From NCBI GenBank assembly GCA_022539475.1, contig VCMS01000153.1:79898-143897 (forward strand): 64,000 bases of DNA. The letters run 5' to 3'. The notes under the pieces are model-generated. The model did not search any database and was not told where the DNA came from. It worked only from the letters and a program-made list of their open reading frames with translations. The number at the start of each line of letters is the position of its first letter. Within the stretch, counting starts at the first letter, position 1. The translations under genes and the position numbers were made by a program. Positions 42,001-52,068 of this stretch are shown piece by piece. The stretch is from Gracilaria domingensis (Eukaryota > Rhodophyta > Florideophyceae > Gracilariales > Gracilariaceae).

Positions 42001-42695
42001 GAACGTTCTAGATCGTGCAATATAGTTCTAGACGTAATTGTTTCAATGTTGTTTTCACGACTTCTAGAGTCTTCTAGAAAAGTCTTCTGTGGTCTTTTTG
42101 AATTCTTGAAGAAATTTTATGCCTCTCACGCGCCCCTTCGAAAAGATGACGGAAGAAATCGTAGGAACTTCACTTGACTCTCCATTGCTCTCTTCGGCAA
42201 CATCTTCCTGAACGAATCTGGGTAATTCAGTTCGGATGGATTATAATCCACAAGAATTCCATTCCCTTGAACTGATTCCTTGACCAAACTGTACCTAACG
42301 TCGATATGTTAGACATTACGTAGCCCTTGGACTTCTTTTCTCCACTTGATGCTGCCCGGATTATCCCGTAAAATTGCAGTTGTTCCTTCTAATTTTAAGC
42401 CAATGCCGTTTTACACCCCTTGAATCCATTCAAGGCTTCGAACACACTCAGACAGTGCGTAAAACTCTGATTCACAGGTCCAAAGTGTTGTGGATCGAAA
42501 CGCTTAGGATAAAACAAAAGTGGTTTTAATCAATGACACTCGGCTTGACTTCTATCTTCCGTCAAACTGGAGTTCTCTTCTACTCTTTTATACTGTTTCA
42601 ATAAAGTTCTATAGTGTTCTAGACTTCTATATAGCTTCTATCATGTAGTATAAAGCATTTCTACGTATATGCTCTATAGAACATTCTAGAACGAA
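42001..42695. promoter_or_regulatory. Cluster of heat-shock-element-like sites
   Basis: Many TTCTAGAA-type words flank the copia RNase H remnant. The best is GAACATTCTAGAA at 42679-42691, a perfect three-unit GAAnnTTCnnGAA heat-shock element; others are GAACGTTCTAGA at 42001-42012 and TTCTAGAGTCTTCTAGAA at 42062-42079. Such clusters are known in LTRs of heat-activated copia elements. Here they may be LTR remnants; function is unproven. Confidence 0.45.
42190..42510 (-). pseudogene. Copia RNase H remnant
   Basis: The minus strand reads CESEFYALSECVRSLEWIQG, then GTTAILRDNPGSIKW and HIDVRYSLVKESVQGNGIL, the C-terminal RNase H signature of Ty1/copia (catalytic Glu in the first block, DN in the second, HIDVRY in the third). 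Stops lie after IQGV and directly before HIDVRY, both TAA. It is a different, more decayed lineage than the element at 10864. The remainder of that element is missing. Confidence 0.75.
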
Positions 42696-42754
42696 GTAGT
42701 CTCCAGTTGCTTCTAAAAGGCTTGTAGATGCTTCCAGAACACAAAGGGCAACCG

Positions 42755-43340
42755 ACTGCTAACGTTTTGGCACCCATTTTAGTGCTGATGTGCGCAGTGT
42801 GGTCCGAGTGAACCTGGGAGCTGCCGGACGAACACTACAGACTATTTCTTGTCCGCTATACTTCTTTTGAGCCATGAAGCGCTTAGCGATGTTTTGATTT
42901 CCAGTAGCTTTTAGTCGATTCCCAATTTGATCATAAAATTATCCATCAGCGCTGCGTAGTGGTTGCCTTATGATATGCACGTTCGTCAAAGCCACACAAA
43001 ATAAAAAAATATTATCGTAAGCGGACTCGGCTTAACGATACTTGGACCCTAATGCAGCCCACAATTGCGTTAGACGACCAAATTAATTTTCCAGAACAAT
43101 TCTGTCGCTTGAAATCTTAGAATTTCGATCTTCATCTTTAAATGATAAAATACATCTTTGCGGCTTCTTTTTACGTATTATTGCTTTTATGCTTTCAGCA
43201 GCGCCCTGGTACCCCTTATCTATGATAATGCCCCAATATCTTCCGTCCTCATTATAGCTATCTAGTCTCAAATGTAAAAGTATTAGTTTCATCCGCTCTT
43301 CTTTCCAATACAGTATTATAATCTAAAATATTTTCTAAAA
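42755..43340 (-). pseudogene. DDE_4-type transposase C-terminal remnant
   Basis: The minus strand reads YWGIIIDKGYQGAAESIKAI, then SFKDEDRNSKISSDRIVLEN, FGRLTQLWAALGSKYR, NIFLFCVALTNVHIIRQPLR and NRLKATGNQNIAKRF. This is the last Asp block through to the C-terminus of DDE_4 transposases as found in large eukaryotic families. Three TAA stops interrupt conserved sequence (before FGRL, after KYR, and after SADG). The N-terminal half, including the first catalytic Asp, is not found. The surroundings are AT-rich. Confidence 0.75.
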
Positions 43341-43344
43341 AACT

Positions 43345-45480
43345 ATTTATGCCGGCTTTCGAATTATGAAGACGAGAAAAGACAGAAGTGGTAAATCATT
43401 AGACAAAACGAAAACTTTTGTTTTTTCTCCGTAAACCTTGTGATTTCCACTGAACTGTTTTTTCCATCTTCCGGAGTACCAAAAAGACAAAAACACTGCT
43501 TAAAAATAACGTCAATTGCATACGTGTAATAACAATAGTGTAAAGCAACGCAAGATCTTGTCTTAATCGAAATGATGCCACTCATTTAAGCGAAGGTGAG
43601 TATAAAAGTATGCATGCTTAGAATATGAGTGGAATTCAATTTTGCCGCTTACTATTGGATGGTTTTTCTAGAATTCTACCTGTAATGTGCAATACCTGGC
43701 TTTGACCGATCGGGAGCTTGCGGGAAACACCGGAAGTTGATATTGAAAGAGCAAAATCTTGCCGTTGTTTCAGAAAGTACAACAATGTTCATCCAGAAGA
43801 TTGGTCTTAATTTTTATTAAAAATGTGAACCTTTGTAAGTTAACAGGTTGTTCCTGTCACACTCTGGTATTCACCCAAACTTTTTAGTAAAGAAGCTTGG
43901 GACTTGACCGTATGTTCAAATTACTGTTTTCTTCCAACGAACATTTTTTTGTTCGCGAACATTTTGAGATAGAACAATCCTTATTAGACAAAGTAATTTG
44001 TCTTCATAGACATAAAGCATATAGTTTGAAAGCATGACCAGCACTCTTCACGGCTACAACTCAGATACGGTTTTTGACTTTTACGGAAGAAGTATTTGCC
44101 GCTTGAAATTCTTAAAAAACGCTCATGTTCGCGAATATTCGCCATGTTCGGCACTCGAACATTACGTTTCTTGTAATCTACTTTCTTACTCTTTACTCCA
44201 TCTCAATAGATCTATAGCTCGCCGTTACATAGAACAAAAATTGTAGGTTATACTGCACGGCTTCTAGTAAAATTCGGGAGCTCTATTTTGTTCGTTCTTA
44301 AACTTCTGCTTTTTCGAACATTCGCGAATATTCGCATTGTTCGCGAATATTCGCGAACATTTCCAAGATCTTCTTGCCGAATAACAATCATTTTTGGAAA
44401 CTTACACTATCTAATGTGACACCTATCACGTGATTGTAACTTTGTATGACATTCGTCCAAATAAATCTACAATGTCTTACATGCTGACGCCTGTAATTAC
44501 TTGTTAGTTTATGTCAACAAACGGCGATTCCCGCAAGCTGCGGTAGACGTGTATATGACACGACAGTGTCTAAAAAATACAGAACGATAAGAAGTGCACC
44601 TCAGGCGGTTTACACCGGATACACTACGTTCAACGACGCCTGCAAGTGTGTATCACGTGTACATAGTTGGATTTCAGACCTACGTAGGTAAGCGTGATCT
44701 TGTGGACGAGACGCGCTCTTTCAACGCAAGCCAAAAAGCTTCCAAAGTACACTCGTTGTCGAGTAGGGTTCTTTGACCGAACTAAACACGAGTATAACTC
44801 TGGCGCCAATTGTTCACGTACGTTATAACTCTCACGGTAATATATTAGAGAAAATATTTTGTTATGGGTGATCGGATCGGTATATCAAATAAAGAACAGA
44901 GGTTTTAGAGGCTGACTGGATACGCAAGGTGACACACGTGGAAACAGATAAAAAGCTGTACGATAGGAACTAGACGTAGTATAGTTGCAAATATATGGCA
45001 CCCGATCCACCTCTGGGTATTGTCGTCACGTAGACAAGGTGCCGCTTCGAACTGTATGCGGTGAGTTGCAGCGTCAAAGTGCTACGTATCCACCTCCGTC
45101 TCTAGTACACCAGAATAATAAAGGGTAAGCACCACCGTCCCAAACTACTAGTCCGCTAAAGCAGACCGGCGAAATTATACCGTGTATGACATTTACTAGG
45201 TTAACAAGCCGTTCAGACTCAACGCGCCTACCTCGACCGTGCCTAACGTTCGCAACCGCCCAGTGTTCCTACGACCACCCGGAGCTGACGTTCGCTTCTA
45301 CACCTTACACCTATACCCTACCGAATCACGGGACTACACGCAGAGCTTACAAACGTACTCGGATCGCGCTTTCAGAACTCTTTTGCCTGACGACCCTATC
45401 GCACACTCACGAGCATAATTTCGTCTGGTTACGGTGATATTACCATCTTGATACCCTTAAGAAATATCTGTCGTTGATTT
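43345..45480. other. AT-rich region with TTCGCGAA palindromes, no gene
   Basis: No gene recognised. From 43951 to 44358 variants of GTTCGCGAATATTCGCGAAC recur: GTTCGCGAAC at 43951-43960, a near copy at 44126-44150, and overlapping copies at 44314-44358, of which 44339-44358 is a perfect 20-bp palindrome. From about 44500 the sequence becomes less AT-rich; it may include outer parts of the Ty3/gypsy element that follows. Confidence 0.5.
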
Positions 45481-46322
45481 CAGAACTTGCGAGTCATACC
45501 GTGGAGGTATCAGGCTAATTTACGAAGTGATCCGACTCTATATAGAGTGTATCCATGGTTACGGGACCGCGTGCATCCCTGTTGGAAAACCTCTCCCCGC
45601 TCGGGGCAGAGTGCCAAGGAGGCCCTACCTGTCGTGTTTGGGTGTTGGTTGTTTGTTGCTGTTGTGTGTCCTTTTCCTCTCGGGATTTCACCTGTCATCG
45701 GTTCCGAACCATCATCGCCGATACCACCTCAACTCGGGAGTTCTAACCCCCGCCTACAGCTTGGCCTAGCAGCTCTGTAGGTACATCTAGCAGCCACCTC
45801 GGCTTTACACCCGAGTAACGGTGGTAAATAACGCTATGTCACTGGTCTACCATCTCTCACGAGAGAGAACCTTCGGAAGATTTAGTGGGTTTTCACTCTT
45901 CCGAATTTGCTCCACAAAGTGGTCTCCCGACTTAGAACCGAGCTAGGTACAAGTTGTGGATTAGGTTTGATTGTTGACGGATTACCGTTTTCTGACACCG
46001 ATCAGCACACTCTTTGAAGTTCTGGAGGTTGGCAACGTTTGATCGTGAATCGGCGCGTTGGCGGTTTACCGAGAAGGTTGTTGAGTTTTCTAGTTCTTTG
46101 GAGACTGGTGTGCGAGTTTAACTGGACCATCTGGATTGGGTTCGTTACTGGTTTCCAGTATGCCGCCACTGACTGGTGGATCTCGAGTTGGTTGCGCGCG
46201 GTCGTCGGCTGCGCTACCAACTACTACACCGGCACCCCGGTCTAACACAGAAGTGGCGCCACCTCTTGATGTCGTAACGGGTTTCCGGAGAGCGCTATGT
46301 TACGGAAGCACCTAGTGGAAGC

Positions 46323-46940
46323 GTGGGTTCAGGTCAACCTGTCGTTGAAACGCCATCCATGTTTACTCCTAAAGTTGCTTCCGTAGCTGAGTTGGCTAGG
46401 TTAGAATCCTGCTTGTATATTAATCACGCTGTTCACGTGGAACTCCTACAGAACGTTACTAAGCTGAGAACGCGTGTCGATGATGCCCAAGTGAGAGAAG
46501 TCTCAGGCGAATTACGTCTTCTGAGAAAGGACGTGAATTCCATTATAAAAAATATATGTACTCCAGACATCTTTTTTCAGGAGTATGGAGCATTTGTCGA
46601 TGAAATGCGTACCGATATCGGTCGAATTCGTTCGCTTTTGGATACCCTTGAGGGAACAATCCGCATGGATGAAGCTGTGGACGCACAGGCTTCTGGGGAG
46701 ATTCCATCTGCAGATGAAGATCACCATTCGGTAAAACATAGGCGTCGACACCCAAAACGAGTTCAATATAATTCGTCGAGCTCTAGCTCCAGCAATGTGA
46801 CTACAGACATTTCATCAAGCTCATCTGATAGGGATGACAACCGTCACCGGTCTCGTTCGACAAGGTCGAAAACGACGCAATCTACTCAGGCAGTGATGCG
46901 TTCACGCGTGAAAGGACAGCGCCACTTGGGACTCAAGTAG
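46323..46940 (+). pseudogene. Gypsy gag, N-terminal coiled-coil part
   Basis: 205 codons. Residues 20-120 are helical and charged (LELLQN-type heptads, GELRLLRKDVNSIIKNI, DIGRIRSLLDTLEGTI), a probable coiled coil. The C-terminus is Ser/Arg-rich (NSSSSSSSNVTTDISSSSSD, RHRSRSTRSKTT). A stop and a frame change separate it from the capsid-like part at 47041. The first in-frame ATG is some 12 codons inside; the true start is uncertain. Confidence 0.5.
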
Positions 46941-47040
46941 TTAAAACCTATGGACCCACTTTACATGAAACTTTTGTCGTACCGTTACTATCGGTGTGAG
47001 GATGTTACTTGAAATCGCCCCTCGCGAGGAACCGGTAAGG

Positions 47041-48108
47041 TCAAGGATTACATTCGGAGGATGAATGTTACACCCGAAACGAAGAATTTCTCCGGAGAGG
47101 ATCCTATCCTTATTCTGGATTTTCTTCCTTGATTCGTGAAGGAGGCTGATATACTCGGTATGAGTGAAGCACAAGCATACGTAACACTGCCGTATTTTCT
47201 ATCAGGATCTGCGGAAGATCAGTACAACTCTGTTCGAGGAAGCTCGAGGCCCTCTCAAGGCGGTGTCACGTGTCGGCTCGAAGACGTGAGTTACCTTCTC
47301 AGGTCATTCGCGTCTTCTAACGCGATTCACAGTGCAACCTGTACGCGACACTACACAGAAGAGTGGAGAATCTGAAACGGTTTATTCAACGCGTTTGGAC
47401 AAAGCGTTTCACCGATGTGGTAACGTCTATTCCGCACAGAAGCGGTGTACCATGTTTGTTGATGGTTTGGACCTTGTCATTTGGTCATTAGTGGCTCGCC
47501 AGCGCGAGGAAAAACGCCGAATGAGGTACCCAGAGCTGGTTAATTACGCCTCAGCGGAAGGAGAGACGTATCGAGCACGCCACCCGGTGCAGCGTGGTTC
47601 GAGAGTGCTATTCGCGGAGAGTTCGTCATCGTCCGTATCGGTTTTGAAAAGGGGAACCGGCGCCGGGTACGCTGATAACGTCCACTTCATTGGAAGTAAT
47701 CCCGATTCTTACGGATCCATGGACCTACCGTCAACCTCGATTCCGAGCAAGGAAGACGACCCTGCATTGTACCCGCAAGGCGTCCGGGTGCCCGTAGCCC
47801 AGCTGCCTTACGCTAACAATTCGTCGCGTCTGAACCGTCTAGGTTGGAAGGACACAGCACCACAACGTCCGGTGGACACTCGTCCCCGCGACAAACCGTC
47901 CTCGGTCATGTGTTACCAGTGCTACCTTCGAGGTCACGTATCGACGCAGCGCGTATTTGCGCCGTCGCACACGTTGAAAACTATTGCGTATTACGAAGCC
48001 CTCACGCACGAGGAGAAGGAATCTGTTCCGCGAAAGGAATATGATAATGCCAGAGCAGACCTGGGATTACCGGTTCCGGTCTTCGCCCAACCCGTCCTTT
48101 CGGCGTAG
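47041..48108 (+). pseudogene. Gypsy gag, capsid and damaged zinc knuckle
   Basis: It begins VKDYIRRMNVTPETKNFSGE, then FVKEADILGMSEAQAYVTL with a capsid-like GSAEDQY, shifts frame near 47340, and continues TVYSTRLDKAFHRC, MFVDGLDLVIWSLVAR and YPELVNYASAEGETYRARHP, a typical gag capsid end. The zinc knuckle reads CYQCYLRGHVSTQR, where the last Cys of CCHC is replaced by Arg. A TGA near 47131 also interrupts it. Confidence 0.7.
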
Positions 48109-48476
48109 ACACCTTTGAACCAGGTGCAAGGTAATATACCCGCGCATGCAGTTCAGTTAGGCCCCCAGAATGGAGTTCACGCACCGAACGCGATGAGCCC
48201 CGTTCAGAAAATCTGACTTCGGGAGTTTCCACTACGGTAGGGGCGCCTCCCGAGCCGAAGGTGAAGGCGCTCGAGGCATCAGAGCTTCGCTCCCCGGCTT
48301 TTAGGATTTTTTCAAGGCTAGCGGCTAAAATCCTTTCGGATGACGGCACAAACTGACCTGAACTCAGAATACCTTGAGATTCTAGGTCGCCCGTAGATAC
48401 GGTCCCGCAATCTCCGTGTTCCGGAAAGAGTTCTTGTGATGGCCAAGAGAAACTACAAAGTTAGGCCGATCTTGGC

Positions 48477-49223
48477 TTGTCTAACCAGTTCATGGTTCGA
48501 CAGTGGTCTGTGTTGGATACAGGAGCTTTGCCGAATCTAATTGAACTTGAATTAGTACCACCCGCGGTACGAAGTGAAATTCGCCACGGTCCCGGCTTGG
48601 ACAGCGCGGATGCCAATAACAACCGGTTGTGTACTCTTGGGTACATACCTCTCATGGTACGGTTTGGAACCTGTATGGTTAAGGTAGATTTCATGGTTTA
48701 CAAAAATATTTCTGCACGGGCAATACTCGGCTGCGACTTTTGCGATCGTTTCGTTGAAGCGATTCGCCCTCGAGCTCGAGTTGTTACCATGGATGATGGT
48801 TCGAAAATATCGATCGTAAGGAAGCCCGTGAATCGAGCCACAGGCAAACTCGTTTCGCTCTCCGCTGCACAGGAGGTTTCGACCGTCAGTCCGGTATCAT
48901 CTAAACTCCATGTCGCACAGCCTATCGCAATCTCTGCGGAATCCCAAATTTGGGTTACCATAACTACCAAGCAGTCTGGTCTACGCGTGGTACAATCTCT
49001 GCCATCGTTGTATGACCAGCAGCAAATCGCCCTGGCGAATGGAGTAGTCTCGGTTGAACCTGACAAACCATTCAAAGTTTTGGTCAGTAAGTTTGCCAAA
49101 ACCAAACAGTGGTTAGCCAGAAACCAAATTCTTGGTACCACTCTCCCACACCCGGCAGCCATCTTAGCGACGAAGATACCCGTCGCAGATTTTCTTGATA
49201 AACCCGATGCTAAGGAAGGGTAG
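48477..49223 (+). pseudogene. Gypsy aspartic protease region
   Basis: An open stretch of 248 codons. The retropepsin active site is SVLDTGALPNLI, with the second conserved block ARAILGCDFCDRFVEAI about 75 residues later. The rest, up to the RT, is a linker rich in Val, Ser and Thr with DKPFKVLVSKFAKTKQWLAR. The protease domain itself appears intact, but stops before and after separate it from gag and RT. Confidence 0.8.
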
Positions 49224-49274
49224 AGAACAGCGGCAGACGCTCTTACCGCATCGGTTAACACGACAAACCCAATT

Positions 49275-50040
49275 ATGGAGCCACTGGTACCCACCGAGGG
49301 TAAAACGTTACCACCAGGAACAGTAGACACAGACCCCGTCAAGGAACTGGAACAGTTGAATTTTGATCATGTACCTGAATCTCATAGAGATAAGGTAAAA
49401 GAAATGTTATGGAAATTCACACCCATGTGGGATGGATCATTTGGGACAATTGGAATCACGGAACACCATATTGACCTACTTCCAAGTACTAGCCCCATTT
49501 TGCGACACCCCGGGCTGGTCCCACAGCAACGGAGGAAGGACGATCTAAGGTCGAGATGATGTTACGCGCTGGTGTCATTGAGGCGGCTCAATCCGCTTGG
49601 GCCTCACCAGTGGTGCTGGTTCCGAAAGCGGATGGATCGTGGCGATTCTGCATCGACTACCGTCGTTTCAAATAGGTCACCGTCAAAGCCGTCTATCCTA
49701 TACCCAGGATGGACGAATACATCGACTCACTAAAGAGTGCTACAGTGTTCACTGCCTTAGATGCCAATTGGGGATACTGGCTAGTCCTGATCCCTGAAAA
49801 TGATGAGAACAAAACGGCTTTTGTCTGTGACAAAGGCTCGTTCAGGTGTAAACGAATGCCGTACGGATTAGTTAATACACCAGCAACGTTTCAACGTGCT
49901 ATCGACATCCTCTTGGCTCGATTCAAGTGGAAAACCAGCTTGTTGTATCTTGACGATGTTATCGTATTCTCTCATAACTTGGATGACCACTTGACACACG
50001 TCCGAGAGGTTATGTGAGTCCTCATGGACGCGAGTATAGC
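49275..50040 (+). pseudogene. Gypsy reverse transcriptase, broken and truncated
   Basis: The first part, 49275-49559, has the entry region (DVKEMLWKF-like, [16 protein letters not shown]). A frameshift near 49550 leads into [20 protein letters not shown] and [10 protein letters not shown]; a TAG follows at about 49674. Then come ATVFTALDANWGYW (first catalytic Asp), RMPYGLVNTPATFQRA, and LLYLDDVIVFSH (catalytic YLDD). After HVREVM a TGA occurs and, about 10 codons later, similarity ends. Confidence 0.85.
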
Positions 50041-50564
50041 ACAGCACTGTACAGCAGACAGGTATCTGATCTGTTTGGTAGCATATTGAGGTTCTTCGTC
50101 TGTGTTCTGCAAAGTGGAATATAGTCTGTTCGCTTTGGAAACTAAGCTAGTTTTGGGGCTATTTGGGGCGCGCAAGGGGATAGCCGAGGCTGGCACTCAA
50201 AAAATTAAGAAATTTTGGAATATTAAATTCCATTTCGCGCAGTTTAGTTCTTGGGTCCCCTAGTTTTTGTAGAGGTTCTACTTCGCCGCACCACCCCATT
50301 CACTCTTTTCCGCGACCCTCTCTCAAAACTGCACTCGTGCTAGTTTGCGTTTCCATTTTCTCCCATGTTGCAATGCCAATCGCAACTCATCCCACCTCAA
50401 TCATCCCATCACTTCTTCCCAGTCCACACCACCCCCGCTATTTACCCATTTCTCGCCCATCACGCGTTCGCATCCTCTCTTTCCGTCTCCGCAAACGTCT
50501 TTTTGTAGAAGTCCGGTGGACAGCTCTGCCCCTTCTCGTATACCCGCCTCGCCCCAAAACGGCT

Positions 50565-51494
50565 TCAAATCCCTCCCATCCTTCTCTCCTCCTGTCCCCT
50601 CAGAATCCCCTTCGCAGTCCGCGCTACCTCCGCCGCACTCCTAAACCCAGTCACCACCGGAGCTCCCACTCCCTCCCGCGGCACCTCCTCCACCACCTTC
50701 TTCATCTCCTTACGCCTCTTCTTCAGACGGCTCTTTCCATCCCCAACCCCACCACCCTTTGTCTTCGGTGTCACAGGAGACCCCTTCTGCACCGCCACCA
50801 TTCCCACACTTCCCTTCTCCGTCTTTCCCTCCACACCTCCTTTCAGCGTCTCCTCTTCCACCAATCTTTGCCTCTTGCCCAGCTCCTTCACCTCCTTCTC
50901 CAGCACGTCCAACCTCTCGTTCAGAACCCTATTCTCCTCCCGCAACTCTCCAACCTCCCTTCCCGCACACTCCACTATCCCATACACATGATTTCTCATC
51001 TCCACTCCCAATACCGACAACGAATTCCGTAGGCTCGTAATCGCCTCAACCGAAACACCACTACCACCCCCACGCAGCACCACACCGCCCATTTCCGTTA
51101 CAATCTCCACAATTCCATCGTCCAGTTGCTCCTTCATTACCAAACCCAACATCCCGACCCTTGCCTTCATCTCCACAAGAAACCGCATCTCCCTGTCACT
51201 CTCTCCGCCCCCACTCTCTATCTGGTCTCCAACCTCTAACTGACTCAGATGCACCGCACCCCTTCTCTCCATTGCGACCCCCTCCACCTCCAATTCTACA
51301 CCCTTCTCCACCTCATCACCATCCCCTCTCCTCGCCTCACACTTCTTTCCTTCATCGGCCACTTCCTTCTTCTGCGACATCCGACCAGCCGCCGTAATCA
51401 CGTCCTCTTCCTGCTTTGGTGACGGCGTCGGCGGTACCTCCTTCCGCTCCAACAGTGCCAACAGCTCCTCATCCTTCACGTATCCGTTCGACAT
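50565..51494 (-). CDS. Coiled-coil hypothetical protein
   Basis: 309 residues from ATG 51494, chosen because the protein-like sequence starts there (MSNGYVKDEELLALLERKEV). The N-terminal third is acidic and Lys-rich. The middle has a coiled coil (EVGELREENRVLNERLDVLE, then KEVKELGKRQRLVEEETLKG). A basic cluster follows (KSRLKKRRKEMKKVVEEVPR). There is no catalytic motif. The coding strand is strongly purine-biased. Size and layout (coiled coil plus basic patch) resemble ORF1/gag-like proteins of retroelements, but no RT lies nearby, so a host gene is equally possible. It is divergent from the ECM29 fragment across the hairpin array. Confidence 0.5.
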   Translation of the reverse strand: MSNGYVKDEELLALLERKEVPPTPSPKQEEDVITAAGRMSQKKEVADEGKKCEARRGDGDEVEKGVELEVEGVAMERRGAVHLSQLEVGDQIESGGGESDREMRFLVEMKARVGMLGLVMKEQLDDGIVEIVTEMGGVVLRGGGSGVSVEAITSLRNSLSVLGVEMRNHVYGIVECAGREVGELREENRVLNERLDVLEKEVKELGKRQRLVEEETLKGGVEGKTEKGSVGMVAVQKGSPVTPKTKGGGVGDGKSRLKKRRKEMKKVVEEVPREGVGAPVVTGFRSAAEVARTAKGILRGQEERRMGGI

Positions 51495-51736
51495 CTTCAG
51501 AAGAAGAAGTAGTAGTTGGATCGAAGTTTCCGCTGCGATACAGTGCAATCGAGCTAAACTGTGCTGTCCACCCCCACTGTCCAACCACACGGGCTATATC
51601 CAGCACCATGATTGTCCCTGTTTCCCTCATCCCATTTCCCGCCAAAACATCTACTGTACACCCCCGCACCTTCCACTATTTAAGCGCCACCTCTCTGTCT
51701 CCTCTTTCGCGCTCACATAATCCCCACCCACCTCGC

Positions 51737-52068
51737 CTCGACCGGCGATATTTTTCTCTTCCACCGTAACCCCACTCGATGGTTATAGCAAAACAGGAAG
51801 ATATTGCCTGTGGAGGCAAGCTAGGGACTAGTGATTGTACTTAGAGTTGCTCACCCTCTGTCTCGACTGGTGGCATGTTCTTCTTCCGTCACATCCTTTG
51901 TGGGTTGTGACAAAAAAAGAATATGTCACCACTCGACACCGGATGGGTAACAATGGTAGCACGTAGAGTAGTTCATCCTCCCTTTCAGCGTCCACTGGGG
52001 ATATATTGATGTTCTCTCACATCCTTTCCCGGTTGTGATACAAGAGAAATACATCTCCAATGGAGACG
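51737..52068. repeat. Three tandem long imperfect hairpins
   Basis: Three inverted repeats of about 76-80 bp each lie at 51737-51815, 51862-51937 and 51989-52068, with a 125-127 bp period. In each, about 32 bases of the left arm pair with the right arm around a short loop. For example, in copy 2 CTCGACTGGTGGCATGTTCT pairs with the complement of AGAATATGTCACCACTCGAC, allowing mismatches and G-U pairs. The copies are clearly related (GG-x-G/A opening, CACATCC or CACAACC near the loop) yet diverged. The third contains the ATG of the ECM29 fragment (52060). Confidence 0.8.

Larger units (their letters stand above)
45487..50040 (+). mobile_element. Ty3/gypsy element, truncated in RT
   Basis: Plus-strand order is leader or LTR (about 45487-46320, with a TATATAGAG promoter-like site near 45540), gag, protease, RT. 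A TGGCGCCACC near 46252 may be the primer-binding site. The RT stops resembling the family shortly after its catalytic box (about 50040), and no RNase H, integrase or 3' LTR follows, so the element is 3'-truncated. Frameshifts and stops occur in gag and RT. It is distinct in gag from the element at 1-4945. Confidence 0.8.

Noticed and set aside
24659-43340. Stop codon reassignment, because TAA and TAG interrupt many recognisable frames
   Set aside because: The residues expected at the stops differ (Tyr, Ser, Phe, Trp, Gln, Lys), TGA also occurs, frameshifts accompany them, and the intact host genes end normally in TAG or TAA. Decay explains them.
51737-52068. CRISPR array, given regular repeats
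   Set aside because: Only three diverged palindromic units with no identical repeats or unique spacers, in a eukaryotic retroelement-rich window. The same applies to 60337-60626 and to the GC-rich arrays.
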